The notes: a model not told the origin generated them from the letters alone. A stretch of DNA of 64,000 nucleotides from Rhodanobacter sp. ANJX3 (GCF_014200755.1 NZ_JACHCM010000001.1:124001-188000), one strand, 5' to 3'; counted from the stretch's first letter, positions 44,880 to 53,823 are shown. A program made the numbers and translations.

Positions 44880-46691
44880 ATGGCCATAGACATCGGTTCG
44901 ATCCATTCCAACCTGTCGCTGCTCGACCAAGCCACCGGCGGTTCGGGCCTGCGCGCGGTTTTTCAGCCTATCGTGCGACTGGATTCCATGGCGGTGGTTG
45001 CGCACGAGGGGCTGTCCCGCCCAACGAACGGTCTTGGCATACTCGACTTGCTCGATTTGGCCCGTTCCAAAGGACGTCTCGGCGAATTCGAGTTGCTTGC
45101 CGCACGTACGGTTTGCACAGCCTTTGCCGCTCAGGACGTCGGTGGCCGGTTGCTTGTCAATCTCAGCGCGCACACCATTCTCCACGGAGGCTTGAAGCCA
45201 GACCTGCTTATTGCGGCGCTGTCCGATGCGGGAGTGAGCCTCGACCGGATCACGATCGAAATTACCGAACGCGACATCGTGGAAAATCCAGCGGAGTTGG
45301 CGCACGCGCTGGGCTATCTTCGAGCACGGGGAACGCGTATTGCGCTAGACGACTTCGGTAACGGTCACTCCAATTTCGAGATGTGGAATGAACTACATCC
45401 CGAGGTGGTGAAGATCGATCGTTATTTGGTCCATGGACTGGCGCATAGCGCCGAAAAGCTTGCCATCGTCCGAGCCCTGTGCAGTGTTGCCGAGACACTG
45501 GGTGCCGACCTGGTTGGCGAGGGCGTGGAAGACGCGGAAGACCTACGACTGCTTCGGGAACTCGGTATCTCCTACGCGCAGGGCTTTCTACTGGGTCGGC
45601 CCGTTGCCAACGCCGTGATCTCTGCGAGCGGTGAGGCTCGCGAAGCGCTTCGGCAACAAACGGTGCCGGTTCCTCCTCGCCCACGTGGGCCGGTTACCCA
45701 AAGGCCGCTGCAGGCGGCTCATCTCGTGATTCTCGCGCCGTCCGTCACGTTGCAGCACACCAACGACGATGTCGCTGCGGTCTTCGCTCAGCATAGCGAG
45801 ATACACGCCGTGGCCGTCACCGATGGCGAACGCCCGCTGGGCCTGATCAATCGCAGGCTATTTACGGAACGGCTGGCGCAGCCTTTTGCGCGGGAACTGT
45901 TCGGTCGTAAGTCTTGCGAGACCTTCATGAACGTGTCCCCCTTGCTGTGCGATGAGAAACAATCCGTCGAGAGCATGGCCGATGTGCTTCGCGGCGAGGA
46001 CCAGCGTTACCTTACCGATGGATTCATCATTACGCGTAACGGCTGCTATCTCGGTCTGGGCACGGGTGAGTCGCTGGTCAGGCGTGTCACCGAGCTCAGA
46101 GTCGAAGCGGCTCGCTACGCCAATCCGCTCACTTTCCTTCCCGGCAATATTCCGGTGACTGAACATATCGAGAGGTTGATGCGCGAGAGGCGCCCATTCG
46201 TCGCCGCCTATGTCGATCTCAACGACTTCAAACCGTTCAACGATCATTACGGTTACTTGCGCGGTGACGAAATGATCCGCTTGCTTGCAGCGATTCTCAC
46301 CGCACGAATCGACTCCGAGCGAGATTTCGTCGGCCACATCGGTGGCGACGATTTCATGCTGCTTTTCCAAAGTGAGCAGTGGCAGTCCATCTGCCGCACC
46401 ATCATTGCCGAGTTCAATGAGCGCTCGCGCTCCTTGTTCGATGCCGGCGACCTCGATCTAGGCGGCATCCACGGCGAGGATCGCCGTGGCGCCAAACAGT
46501 TTTTTCCGTTGACGACGGTATCGATCGGCGCAGTCAACATTCAAACGTCGTTCCCTCGGCGTCCGGAGATGATCGCTACGCTCGCTGCGAGAGCCAAGCG
46601 TCGAGCAAAGCGCGAACGCTCGGGTTTCCATGTTCTTTCGGGTTATTCCACGGAATCAACCGAAGCCGCCGAGGGAGCGACGCCGTATTAG
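44880..46691 (+). CDS. EAL-CBS-GGDEF cyclic-di-GMP protein
   Basis: The 603-residue cytoplasmic protein has an EAL domain (about 20-260), a CBS-pair-like segment (280-400) and a GGDEF domain (410-590). The EAL motif is HEGLSRP, but the metal- and substrate-binding stations VNLSA, IEITERD, LDDFGNG, VKIDR, GEGVED and QGFLLG are all present, so phosphodiesterase activity is likely. The cyclase motif is GGDDF, a deviation that may reduce activity or make it a GTP sensor. No membrane segment is seen. The ribosome site is weak (GAGG 13 bases upstream). It ends by overlapping the convergent phnM stop by 4 bases. Confidence 0.88.
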   Translation: MAIDIGSIHSNLSLLDQATGGSGLRAVFQPIVRLDSMAVVAHEGLSRPTNGLGILDLLDLARSKGRLGEFELLAARTVCTAFAAQDVGGRLLVNLSAHTILHGGLKPDLLIAALSDAGVSLDRITIEITERDIVENPAELAHALGYLRARGTRIALDDFGNGHSNFEMWNELHPEVVKIDRYLVHGLAHSAEKLAIVRALCSVAETLGADLVGEGVEDAEDLRLLRELGISYAQGFLLGRPVANAVISASGEAREALRQQTVPVPPRPRGPVTQRPLQAAHLVILAPSVTLQHTNDDVAAVFAQHSEIHAVAVTDGERPLGLINRRLFTERLAQPFARELFGRKSCETFMNVSPLLCDEKQSVESMADVLRGEDQRYLTDGFIITRNGCYLGLGTGESLVRRVTELRVEAARYANPLTFLPGNIPVTEHIERLMRERRPFVAAYVDLNDFKPFNDHYGYLRGDEMIRLLAAILTARIDSERDFVGHIGGDDFMLLFQSEQWQSICRTIIAEFNERSRSLFDAGDLDLGGIHGEDRRGAKQFFPLTTVSIGAVNIQTSFPRRPEMIATLAARAKRRAKRERSGFHVLSGYSTESTEAAEGATPY

Positions 46692-47830
46692 AAAGTGCGT
46701 TCGCCTCTTACCCAGACCTGACGAACGACGGGTAATCCGTCCATCGCACGCATCCGTACGAGGTCCGCGCGATACCCTGGCGTAAGCTGACCACGATCAT
46801 GCAGACCCAGCGCCCTGGCCGGATTCAGTGCGACTGTCGCTATGGCGCGTGGCATCGACCATCCTGCATGAGTGTGCAGCATGAACGCACCGTGCAGCAG
46901 ACTCGCCGGCACGTAGTCGGACGACAGCATATCGAGGCGATCGGCTTTGGCCAGGTCCAAGGCTGAGGCATTGCCCGAGTGCGAGCCGCCGCGCACCACG
47001 TTGGGTGCACCCATGACGGTAGTCAGGCCAAGCTTTTTTGCGGCATCGGCAGCTATCAGTGTCGTGGGAAACTCGGAAATAGTCACACCGATGTGCTGTG
47101 CATGGGCCACTTGTTCCGCATTGGTATCGTCGTGGCTTGCCAGCACGACATTTCTGCCGCGTGCAAGGTCGAGGACGGCCTTTTCGTGGCGCGCACTGTA
47201 GCTGGCTTGTTGATCGACGCGACGCTTCACGACGTCGGCGAACTCCTCTTCGGTCCAGGTCATGTGATTCTTGCTGTAGTACTTTCGGTACTGTTCGATG
47301 TCCTGGTACTGGCGTTGTCCCGGTGTGTGATCCATCAGCGACAGTAAGCGAACGCTGCTGTGATTCATCAGCGGCTCCAGCGCCTCGAGCAATCGCGGGT
47401 ATGCCAGTTCGCAGCGCAGGTGAATCCAGTGATCGGCGCGCAGGGCGCCGCTGGCCTGTCCGGCGAGAATGGCATCGTAGGTGCTACGCAGCGTTTCGAT
47501 GCGCACGCTTTCTTCTTCAAGATCTCCAACCGACAGCGCATCGAAGACCGTGGTGATGCCAGACGCCACGATTTGCGCATCGTGGGTCAGCACGGCGGAA
47601 AGCGCTGGCCAGATCACGCCGGCGCGGGGCATCAGATGTTTTTCCAGATTGTCGGTGTGCAATTCGATCAAGCCGGGTATGACGAAATCGCCATCGCAGT
47701 CGATAGCCCCCGGAGCTTGCGTCGATCCCTCGTCCACGAGCCGAATGAGGCCGTTTCGGGCAATCAAGGTGCCGTGCACGACGCTATCGTCGAGCACGAT
47801 GCGAGCATTGGTCAGAACCAAATCATTCAT
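46688..47830 (-). CDS. phnM: PhnM, alpha-D-ribose 1-methylphosphonate 5-triphosphate diphosphatase
   Basis: The 380-residue amidohydrolase-superfamily protein has IPGLIELHTDNLEKHLMPR (metal-binding start), FDALSVGDLEE, SHDDTN and SSDYVPASLLHGAF, all standard for PhnM. It removes pyrophosphate from the triphosphate product of PhnGHI/L before the C-P lyase step. The start at 47830 (MNDLVLTNAR) is family-typical; the longer frame shadows phnL. It is the last gene of phnGHIJKLM. Confidence 0.93.
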   Translation of the reverse strand: MNDLVLTNARIVLDDSVVHGTLIARNGLIRLVDEGSTQAPGAIDCDGDFVIPGLIELHTDNLEKHLMPRAGVIWPALSAVLTHDAQIVASGITTVFDALSVGDLEEESVRIETLRSTYDAILAGQASGALRADHWIHLRCELAYPRLLEALEPLMNHSSVRLLSLMDHTPGQRQYQDIEQYRKYYSKNHMTWTEEEFADVVKRRVDQQASYSARHEKAVLDLARGRNVVLASHDDTNAEQVAHAQHIGVTISEFPTTLIAADAAKKLGLTTVMGAPNVVRGGSHSGNASALDLAKADRLDMLSSDYVPASLLHGAFMLHTHAGWSMPRAIATVALNPARALGLHDRGQLTPGYRADLVRMRAMDGLPVVRQVWVRGERTF

Positions 47831-47853
47831 GGAGAAGTGCCGTTGAGTTGAAT

Positions 47854-48576
47854 TTAAGCGATCGATAGCTGACGCATGGGGAATAGCCGCGTTGCAACGC
47901 GATGACGCATGTCGTCGTCGTGGAAGATGCCCAGTACTGCCGTACCGGCCGCGCTCGCTTCCTGCAGCAGTTCGGCGACGACATCGCGGTTGCCGCCGTC
48001 GAGCGAGGCCGTCGGCTCGTCCAGCAAAAGCAGCGGACGCGCAACGATCAAGCCGCGAGCGATATTGACCCGCTGCTGTTCCCCGCCGGAGAACGTGCCG
48101 GGCGGCAGACGCCAAAGGCGCTCCGGCACATTCAGTCGGCGCAGCAGGGCGCTGGAGCGATCTCGCGCCTCTTCTACGTGTGCACCTGCCTCGACCAACG
48201 GACCCGCAACAACATCCAGTGCAGGCACCCTGGGAATGACCCGCAGGAATTGGCTGACATAGCCCAGCGTGCGCCGTCGAACGTCGAGCACCTGATGCGG
48301 GGTGGCTTCGGTCAGATCGAGCCAGTCGCCATCGTGGCGCACGCGCACGGTGCCGCGGCTGGTGCGGTAGTTGCCGTAGACCACCCGCAGCAGGCTGCTC
48401 TTGCCCGCGCCGGACGGGCCGGAGAGCACCACGCACTCGCCGGCGTGCAGGGTGAGGTCGATATCGCTCAGCACGTCGAGATGCGTATCGTCTTGATGGT
48501 GCAGCTCGAACGATTTGCCTAGTCCGCGCAGCTCAAGCATCGGCAACGCGTGGTTGGTCGTAGTGGAAGCGGTCAT
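47854..48576 (-). CDS. phnL: PhnL, C-P lyase ABC-type ATPase
   Basis: The 240-residue protein has Walker A GPSGAGKSSLL, signature FSGGEQQRVNIARG and Walker B LLLLDEPTASLD. PhnL belongs to the C-P lyase complex and is an ABC ATPase without a transport partner; it acts with PhnGHI on phosphonate-ATP coupling. The start overlaps the phnK stop by 4 bases. Confidence 0.93.
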   Translation of the reverse strand: MTASTTTNHALPMLELRGLGKSFELHHQDDTHLDVLSDIDLTLHAGECVVLSGPSGAGKSSLLRVVYGNYRTSRGTVRVRHDGDWLDLTEATPHQVLDVRRRTLGYVSQFLRVIPRVPALDVVAGPLVEAGAHVEEARDRSSALLRRLNVPERLWRLPPGTFSGGEQQRVNIARGLIVARPLLLLDEPTASLDGGNRDVVAELLQEASAAGTAVLGIFHDDDMRHRVATRLFPMRQLSIA

Positions 48577-49343
48577 GTCGTCAGCACCGAGGAAACGAGC
48601 AATTGGGTATAGGGGTGTTGCGGATCGTCGAGAATCTGGTCGGTGAGTCCGGTTTCGACCACGCGGCCGCCCTGCATCACCATGGTGCGCGCCGCCAGCA
48701 GGCGCGCCACCGCCAGATCGTGCGTAACCATCACCGCGGCCAGTCCCAGCTCGTTCACCAATCGGCGCAGCAGATCGAGAATGCGCGCTTGCACCGAAAC
48801 ATCGAGGCCAGCCGTGGGCTCATCCATAAACACGAGCCGCGGCTGGGTGACGAGGGTGCGGGCAATTTGCAGACGTTGCTGCATACCGCCGGAGAACGAT
48901 GTCGGTGCATCGTCCACGCGCGCCGGATCAATTTCGACGCGCTCCAGCCAGCCTTTGGCGATAGCGCGCAGCTGGCCGTAGTTGCGCATGCCCTTGGCCA
49001 TCAATCGTTCGGCCACGTTGGCGCCCGCGCTGACGTTGAGGCGCAGCCCATCGCGCGGGTTCTGCGTGACAAAGCCCCACTCCTCGCGCGCCAGGCGACG
49101 GCGACCGGCTTCGTCGAGCTCATTCAAATCCAGCCAGCTGTCGTCCCGCTGGTGGTAACGGACGGAGCCCGAACTGGCAGTCAGCTGTGCCGCCACTGTT
49201 TTGAGCAACGTCGATTTGCCCGAGCCGGATTCGCCGACGATGCACAGCAGCTCCCCTGGGTGCAGATCGAAACTGACGTCCTGACATCCGACACGCTGCC
49301 CGTAGTGGTGACTGAGCCCTCGGACTTGCAGCAGTGCGCTCAT
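48573..49343 (-). CDS. phnK: PhnK, C-P lyase complex ATPase
   Basis: The 256-residue ATPase has GESGSGKSTLLK, FSGGMQQRLQIARTLV and LVFMDEPTAGLD. It is close to the dipeptide/oligopeptide ATPase family, but its position between phnJ and phnL and 4-base overlaps on both sides identify it. PhnK binds PhnJ in the core complex. Confidence 0.93.
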   Translation of the reverse strand: MSALLQVRGLSHHYGQRVGCQDVSFDLHPGELLCIVGESGSGKSTLLKTVAAQLTASSGSVRYHQRDDSWLDLNELDEAGRRRLAREEWGFVTQNPRDGLRLNVSAGANVAERLMAKGMRNYGQLRAIAKGWLERVEIDPARVDDAPTSFSGGMQQRLQIARTLVTQPRLVFMDEPTAGLDVSVQARILDLLRRLVNELGLAAVMVTHDLAVARLLAARTMVMQGGRVVETGLTDQILDDPQHPYTQLLVSSVLTT

Positions 49344-50179
49344 GCCGCCGGCTCCGCGCGACGCTGGCCGCAGTAATCGGTGTCGGAGCAGACGAACAGG
49401 CGCGAGCCGCGATCGTCCGTGACGACCTCATCGAGATAACTATCTCCCGATCCGCAGAGCTGGCACTGCTGCTCCCAGCGCTGGATCTCGAAGGGATGAT
49501 CGTCGAACGCCAGGCTTTCGACGTGCGTATACGGCGGAATCGCATAAAGCCGCTTTTCACGACCCGCACCGAACAGCATGAGCGCAGGCGAGCGGTCGAG
49601 CTTGGGATTGTCGAACTTGGGGATGGGCGAGGGCGACGTCAGAAAGCGACCATCGACCAGCACGGGATAATCGTAGCTGGTGGCAATGTGCCCGTATTGC
49701 GCGATGTCTTCGTACAGCTTCACGTGCATCAATCCATAGTCGGCCAGGGCATGCAGGGTGCGGGTTTCCGCTTCACGGGGCTCCAGCGTGCGCAGCGGTT
49801 CGGGTTCCGGCACCTGGAACACCAGAATCTGATCTTCCCGCAGCGGTGTTTCAGGGATGCGATGACGCGTCTGGATAACGCTCGCCTCGCTCGTGCGTTC
49901 GGTTGTCGCCACACCGGTGACCCGCGCAAAAAACCGCCGTATGTTGACGGCGTTGGTGGTGTCGTCGGCCCCCTGATCGATGACCTTGAGCACGTCATCC
50001 GGTCCCAGCAGCGCCGCCGTGAGCTGGATGCCGCCGGTGCCCCAGCCGTAGGGCAATGGCATTTCGCGGCTGCCGAACGGCACCTGATAGCCGGGAATGG
50101 CGACAGCCTTGAGCAGCGCGCGACGCAGCATGCGCTTGGTGTTTTCGTCGAGAAAAGCGAAGTTGTAGTCCGACGTCAT
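49340..50179 (-). CDS. phnJ: PhnJ, radical-SAM C-P lyase
   Basis: The 279-residue protein has the PhnJ opening YNFAFLDENTKRMLRRALLK, GWGTGGIQLT, and the C-terminal cysteine cluster CQLCGSGDSY and FVCSDTDYCGQRR that binds the Fe-S cluster and supplies the thiyl-radical cysteine. It cleaves the carbon-phosphorus bond of 5-phospho-alpha-D-ribose 1-phosphonate, releasing the alkane. Its ends overlap phnI and phnK by 4 bases. Confidence 0.96.
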   Translation of the reverse strand: MTSDYNFAFLDENTKRMLRRALLKAVAIPGYQVPFGSREMPLPYGWGTGGIQLTAALLGPDDVLKVIDQGADDTTNAVNIRRFFARVTGVATTERTSEASVIQTRHRIPETPLREDQILVFQVPEPEPLRTLEPREAETRTLHALADYGLMHVKLYEDIAQYGHIATSYDYPVLVDGRFLTSPSPIPKFDNPKLDRSPALMLFGAGREKRLYAIPPYTHVESLAFDDHPFEIQRWEQQCQLCGSGDSYLDEVVTDDRGSRLFVCSDTDYCGQRRAEPAA

Positions 50180-51276
50180 GGCTTGGTCTCCGGAGCGCGC
50201 ATGTCCTCCGCGGCGTGCTGCCGGGCGTGCTGCTTGCTCAGCGTACGCAGCAGCGACAGCTCGGCCTGAAAGTCCACGTAGTGCGGCAGCTTCAGGTGCT
50301 GAACGAAGCCCGAGGCCTCCACGCTGTCCGAATGCGACAGCACGAACTCCTGGTTCTGTGCCGGCGCGACCGACGGCTCACCCAATTCGTCACAGCGCAG
50401 CGTGCGATCCACCAGCGCCATCGACATCGCTTTGCGCTCGCCTTCGCCCATGCTCAAGCCATAGCCGCGGGTGAACTGAGGCGCGAGTCCATTGCCACCG
50501 TGGAACTGGTTGATCATTTGACACTCGGTCAACGTGATCGAGCCGATCTCGATGGCGAAGCCCAACTCTTCGGGGCAGATCACGACGTCCACTTCGCCCA
50601 TGCGGATTTCGCCGGCAAAGGGATGGCTTTCGGCATAACCACGCTGGGTCGAGTACGCCATGCCCAGGAGAAAGCCTTCGTCGCCGCGCGCAAGGTTCTG
50701 CAGGCGGGTGGCGCGATCGGCGGGAAACATCATCGGATCGCGCGTCAGGTCGATCGGTTCGGGATCGCTGCCGGCATCGGCGCGTTCGATCAGGGCTTCG
50801 GCGTCGAGCAGATCCAGTACGCGCGGCATGGCATCGGGCAGCGGCGCGTCGCTCTGCGTGGACGGTTCCGAGGCGACGTTGCCGAACTCCAGCAGGCGCT
50901 GGGTGTAATCGTAGGTCGGCCCGAGCACCTGGCCGCCGGGGATATCTTTGAACGTGCCGGAAACGCGCCGACGCACGCGCATCGCGTTGGTATCCAGCGG
51001 CCGGGTATAGCCAAAGCGGGGCAGGGTGGTCCGATACGCGCGCAGCAAAAAAATCGCCTCCAGCATGTCGCCGGCCGCCTGACGCATCGCCAGCGCAGCG
51101 AGCTCCTCGTCGTACAGCGAGCCTTCCTGCATGACGCGTGCGACGCCCAGCCGCAGCTGCTCGCGTATTTGGTCCAGCGATAGCTCGGGTATGGAGGGGT
51201 CACCGCGGCGAGCCTCGGCGAGCAGCTCCAGCGAGCGGCTTATGGCCTGCTCGCCGCCTTTCACAGCAACGTACAT
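50176..51276 (-). CDS. phnI: PhnI, C-P lyase subunit / nucleosidase
   Basis: The 366-residue protein starts MYVAVKGGEQAISRSLELL and has GSFKD-like GTFKDIPGGQVLGPTYDYTQRLLEFG and VICPEELGFAIEIGSITLTECQMINQFHGGNGLAPQFTRGYG in segments typical of PhnI. It displaces adenine from ATP (or releases the base) to attach the phosphonate to ribose. It abuts phnH directly and overlaps phnJ. Confidence 0.94.
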   Translation of the reverse strand: MYVAVKGGEQAISRSLELLAEARRGDPSIPELSLDQIREQLRLGVARVMQEGSLYDEELAALAMRQAAGDMLEAIFLLRAYRTTLPRFGYTRPLDTNAMRVRRRVSGTFKDIPGGQVLGPTYDYTQRLLEFGNVASEPSTQSDAPLPDAMPRVLDLLDAEALIERADAGSDPEPIDLTRDPMMFPADRATRLQNLARGDEGFLLGMAYSTQRGYAESHPFAGEIRMGEVDVVICPEELGFAIEIGSITLTECQMINQFHGGNGLAPQFTRGYGLSMGEGERKAMSMALVDRTLRCDELGEPSVAPAQNQEFVLSHSDSVEASGFVQHLKLPHYVDFQAELSLLRTLSKQHARQHAAEDMRAPETKP

Positions 51277-51855
51277 TCAATCCTCCAGGACGCGAGTTGT
51301 GCGTGGTAACGCAACCATCCGGTCGCCAGCAATAAAGATCAGGTCGACGCCCAATGGCAGCTGTGCATGCATGGCCGTGCGCTGTTGCCAGAACGTAGCG
51401 GGCAGGCCTTCGATCATCAGCTGCTCGACATCGCGGATACCGGGTCCGCTGAAGCGCGTGCCGGCGTTATCGGTAAAACCATCGACCTGCACAATCAGGG
51501 TGGCGGAGCGATCGGGATAGCGCAGCTCGCCATGGGCAAACAGCGTGAGCGAAGGCATCGTCGCCGGTTCGGTGATCAAGGCGAAATCGGCTTCCATGGC
51601 GCTTTGCGTAAGGCGGACACCGGTGTGGAAGCGCAGATGTGTCGCCACCTCATCGTTGGGTTGCTGCAGCCAAAGCGTGGTATCGGCATCGCACAAGGTG
51701 AGCAGGGCGGCCATGGTAGCGGGCAGGATCGGCGCCGGCGCTGGCGCCACGACCGGCATGGCGCGTGGCGCTGCCGGGCGCGCCATCGCCTGGAGCAATT
51801 CGCGAAAGTTGCGCTGGCTGTCGAAGACGGGGTGAGCAAAGGCAGCAAGCATCAT
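51277..51855 (-). CDS. phnH: PhnH, C-P lyase subunit
   Basis: The 192-residue protein has AFAHPVFDSQRNFRELLQAMARP at its start, the family signature (shown here in part), and FSGPGIRD and FWQQRTAMHAQLPLGVDL later. I chose the ATG at 51855, which overlaps the phnG stop as ATGA; a second ATG at 51852 is equally possible. PhnH is a core structural subunit. Confidence 0.92.
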   Translation of the reverse strand: MMLAAFAHPVFDSQRNFRELLQAMARPAAPRAMPVVAPAPAPILPATMAALLTLCDADTTLWLQQPNDEVATHLRFHTGVRLTQSAMEADFALITEPATMPSLTLFAHGELRYPDRSATLIVQVDGFTDNAGTRFSGPGIRDVEQLMIEGLPATFWQQRTAMHAQLPLGVDLIFIAGDRMVALPRTTRVLED

Positions 51856-52301
51856 TCGCCCCGCACGACGGTAAAAAATTCCACTTTGCTGGCCGCGGCT
51901 TTGCGGCTGGCGGCCTCGCGGCGCAGGGTCAGCGATTTTCGCAGCGGCTCGACCACATGCGCCTGCAGGTGCGCGCGCTGGTTGATATCCTGCATCAACG
52001 CATCGGCGCAGGCGGCCAGTTCGGCATGGCGACGGTTGCCGCCGCGGACCCACGCATGCCCGATGCGCTCGCCGATCTGCACGCTGCAGCGGGTCACACT
52101 GACCTCACCGAGATTGAACTGCTCGCCGGTACCGCCGACGCGACCGCGCAGCATATACAGGCCGGTCTGCGCAGGGCGCAGCCAGGTCATGCCGTCGAGC
52201 GCAGGCGCAAATGCTTCCATCGCTCGCATCAGTTCGTCCGCTTCGGCCTGTGCCAGCAATGACATCCATTGCGCACGCGCCAAGTGGTCACAGGTGTCCA
52301 T
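51852..52301 (-). CDS. phnG: PhnG, C-P lyase subunit
   Basis: The 149-residue protein has the N-terminal R-x2-W motif region ARAQWMSLLAQAEADELMRA and LRPAQTGLYMLRGRVGGTGEQFNLGEVSVTR in the family order. It is the first gene of phnGHIJKLM and lies beyond a 131-base promoter region shared with the divergent phnF. Confidence 0.93.
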   Translation of the reverse strand: MDTCDHLARAQWMSLLAQAEADELMRAMEAFAPALDGMTWLRPAQTGLYMLRGRVGGTGEQFNLGEVSVTRCSVQIGERIGHAWVRGGNRRHAELAACADALMQDINQRAHLQAHVVEPLRKSLTLRREAASRKAAASKVEFFTVVRGE

Positions 52302-52325
52302 AGCTTGTTCCTCGGCTTGTCACAA

Positions 52326-52345
52326 TTGTCTAGTTATCTATACAG
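52326..52345. promoter_or_regulatory. Candidate PhnF operator
   Basis: TTGTCTAG, a 4-base spacer and CTATACAG make an inverted repeat with one mismatch (TGTCTAG against TGTATAG). It lies 25 bases before phnG in the phnG-phnF intergenic region. HutC-type GntR regulators bind such short palindromes. The TTGTCTAG half recurs twice before the DUF5690 permease gene. Confidence 0.6.
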
Positions 52346-52400
52346 AGCGGGACACACGATCCCGTCGCAGTGCATTCCAGCAGCTCAGCGTGCCGCTGCC

Positions 52401-52418
52401 ATGACGGTGAATAGACAG
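52401..52418 (-). promoter_or_regulatory. Candidate Pho box upstream of phnG
   Basis: On the minus strand the site reads CTGTCTA, TTCA, CCGTCAT. It matches the PhoB consensus CTGTCAT-N4-CTGTCAT at 11 of 14 positions, with correct spacing and orientation, 100 bases before phnG. It also contains TGTCTA and could instead be a second PhnF half-site. Confidence 0.4.
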
Positions 52419-52432
52419 GTAGGTGCAGTCGT

Positions 52433-53164
52433 ATGAGCGAAGTGGAGCGTGGGCGTGGCGTAGCGCTATGGAGCCAGATTGGCGACATCCTCGCGGACGA
52501 CATCTTTAAGGGCCGCCTGCGGCAGGGTGACATGCTGCCATCCGCGCAAGAGTTGGCGACCCGGTTTTCCGTCAATCGGCATACGGTTCGTCGGGCGATG
52601 GCGGATCTGGAGCAGCGTCATCTGGTGCGTACCGAGCAAGGCCGCGGCAGCTTCGTCCAGGAACACACGCTGGACTATGCCATCAGTTTGCGCACCCGCT
52701 TTACGCAGAACATGCGCAATCTAAACGTCGATAACGACATCGAGATCCTGGAAACCGTGCGTGAGATTCCTCCGGCACAAGTATCCGAGGCACTGGGTCT
52801 GGGTCGCAACGAATATACCTTCCGTATCGACACCCTGAGCCATGCCGACGGCCACATTATCGACCACTGCACGGCGTATTTCCCCGCGGCACGCTTTCCC
52901 GGCCTGCCCGAGATCTACCGCCGCACGCGATCGGTGACGGCGACCCTCAGCGAATTGGGCGTCAACGACTACATGCGCAAACACACCCGCGTCTCGGCGC
53001 GGCTGCCCGAGGCGCAAACCGCCCGCCTGATGAAACAGCAGGCCGGTCGCCCGGTGCTGTACGTTCAATCCATCAACGCCGATACGCGTGGCGTGCCGGT
53101 GCAGTACGGCATTACGCGGTTCTCCGGCGACTGGGTGCAACTCGTGCTGATGGCGAACGACTGA
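52433..53164 (+). CDS. phnF: PhnF, GntR/HutC-type regulator of phosphonate use
   Basis: The 243-residue protein has an N-terminal winged helix-turn-helix (QELATRFSVNRHTVRRAMADLEQ and GRGSFV) and a C-terminal UTRA ligand domain (residues 90-240). It is divergent from phnGHIJKLM, the standard position of the phosphonate-operon repressor. Its stop overlaps the DUF1045 start (TGATG). Confidence 0.9.
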   Translation: MSEVERGRGVALWSQIGDILADDIFKGRLRQGDMLPSAQELATRFSVNRHTVRRAMADLEQRHLVRTEQGRGSFVQEHTLDYAISLRTRFTQNMRNLNVDNDIEILETVREIPPAQVSEALGLGRNEYTFRIDTLSHADGHIIDHCTAYFPAARFPGLPEIYRRTRSVTATLSELGVNDYMRKHTRVSARLPEAQTARLMKQQAGRPVLYVQSINADTRGVPVQYGITRFSGDWVQLVLMAND

Positions 53165-53823
53165 TGCGCTACGCGATTTATTATTGTCCCGGCATCAACA
53201 CGGCGCTGGAACGTTTGGGGCGCGAGTGGCTGTCGGAGGCACTCAGTCTGCCCGGCATCTGCTCGGAACGACGCCAGGCGCTGCTGGCTGATGCCCGTCG
53301 TTACGGCTGGCACGCGACCATCCACGCACCGTTCGCACCGATAAGCGGAGCCAGCTATGGCGACGTGCGATCAGCGGTCACGGCGCTCGCGGAAAACGTC
53401 GCCCCGTTCGAATTGACGCTACGACTGGATCGGCTCGCCGGCTTTTTATCGCTGCGCCCCCTCGTTGACGGTATCCCCGAACGTGCGCTCGCTGCGGCCT
53501 GCCTCCATACGCTGCAGCCCATTCGCGCATCGCTGTCCGATGAAGGACTGCGGCAGCGCAGTGCCGGCTTGGACAAGGATGAGCTGGCCCTTTTGCAAAA
53601 GCATGGCTATCCCTATGTGCTCGATCGCTATCGCTTTCACCTGACCCTGGCGGCACCTGCCGGCGAACTGGAAGAACTCGCCATGCGTAAATGGCTGCAG
53701 CCGCGCGTAGCGGCTTTGCCGCCGGCGCGTATCGACGCGCTGGCGATCTGCCGGGAAGCTGATCCCGGTAGCCCGTTCGAATTGCTGGAGCGCGTCGCGC
53801 TGCGTTCGGAGCGTGCGCCGTGA
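53164..53823 (+). CDS. DUF1045 phosphonate-metabolism protein, 2H phosphoesterase-like
   Basis: The 219-residue protein shows two H-x-T motifs, GWHATIHAPF and YRFHLTLAAP, the hallmark of 2H phosphoesterases, which open cyclic phosphates. It lies between phnF and phnN with overlaps on both sides. DUF1045 proteins are regularly linked to C-P lyase loci. C-P lyase yields a ribose 1,2-cyclic phosphate that PhnP (a metallo-beta-lactamase) normally opens; no phnP is seen here, so this protein may do the job. That role is inference. Confidence 0.85.
   Translation: MRYAIYYCPGINTALERLGREWLSEALSLPGICSERRQALLADARRYGWHATIHAPFAPISGASYGDVRSAVTALAENVAPFELTLRLDRLAGFLSLRPLVDGIPERALAAACLHTLQPIRASLSDEGLRQRSAGLDKDELALLQKHGYPYVLDRYRFHLTLAAPAGELEELAMRKWLQPRVAALPPARIDALAICREADPGSPFELLERVALRSERAP

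Noticed and set aside
44595..45305. 236-residue minus-strand ORF opposite the EAL-GGDEF gene
   Set aside because: Most of it is antisense to a clear EAL domain, and its end runs through a terminator.
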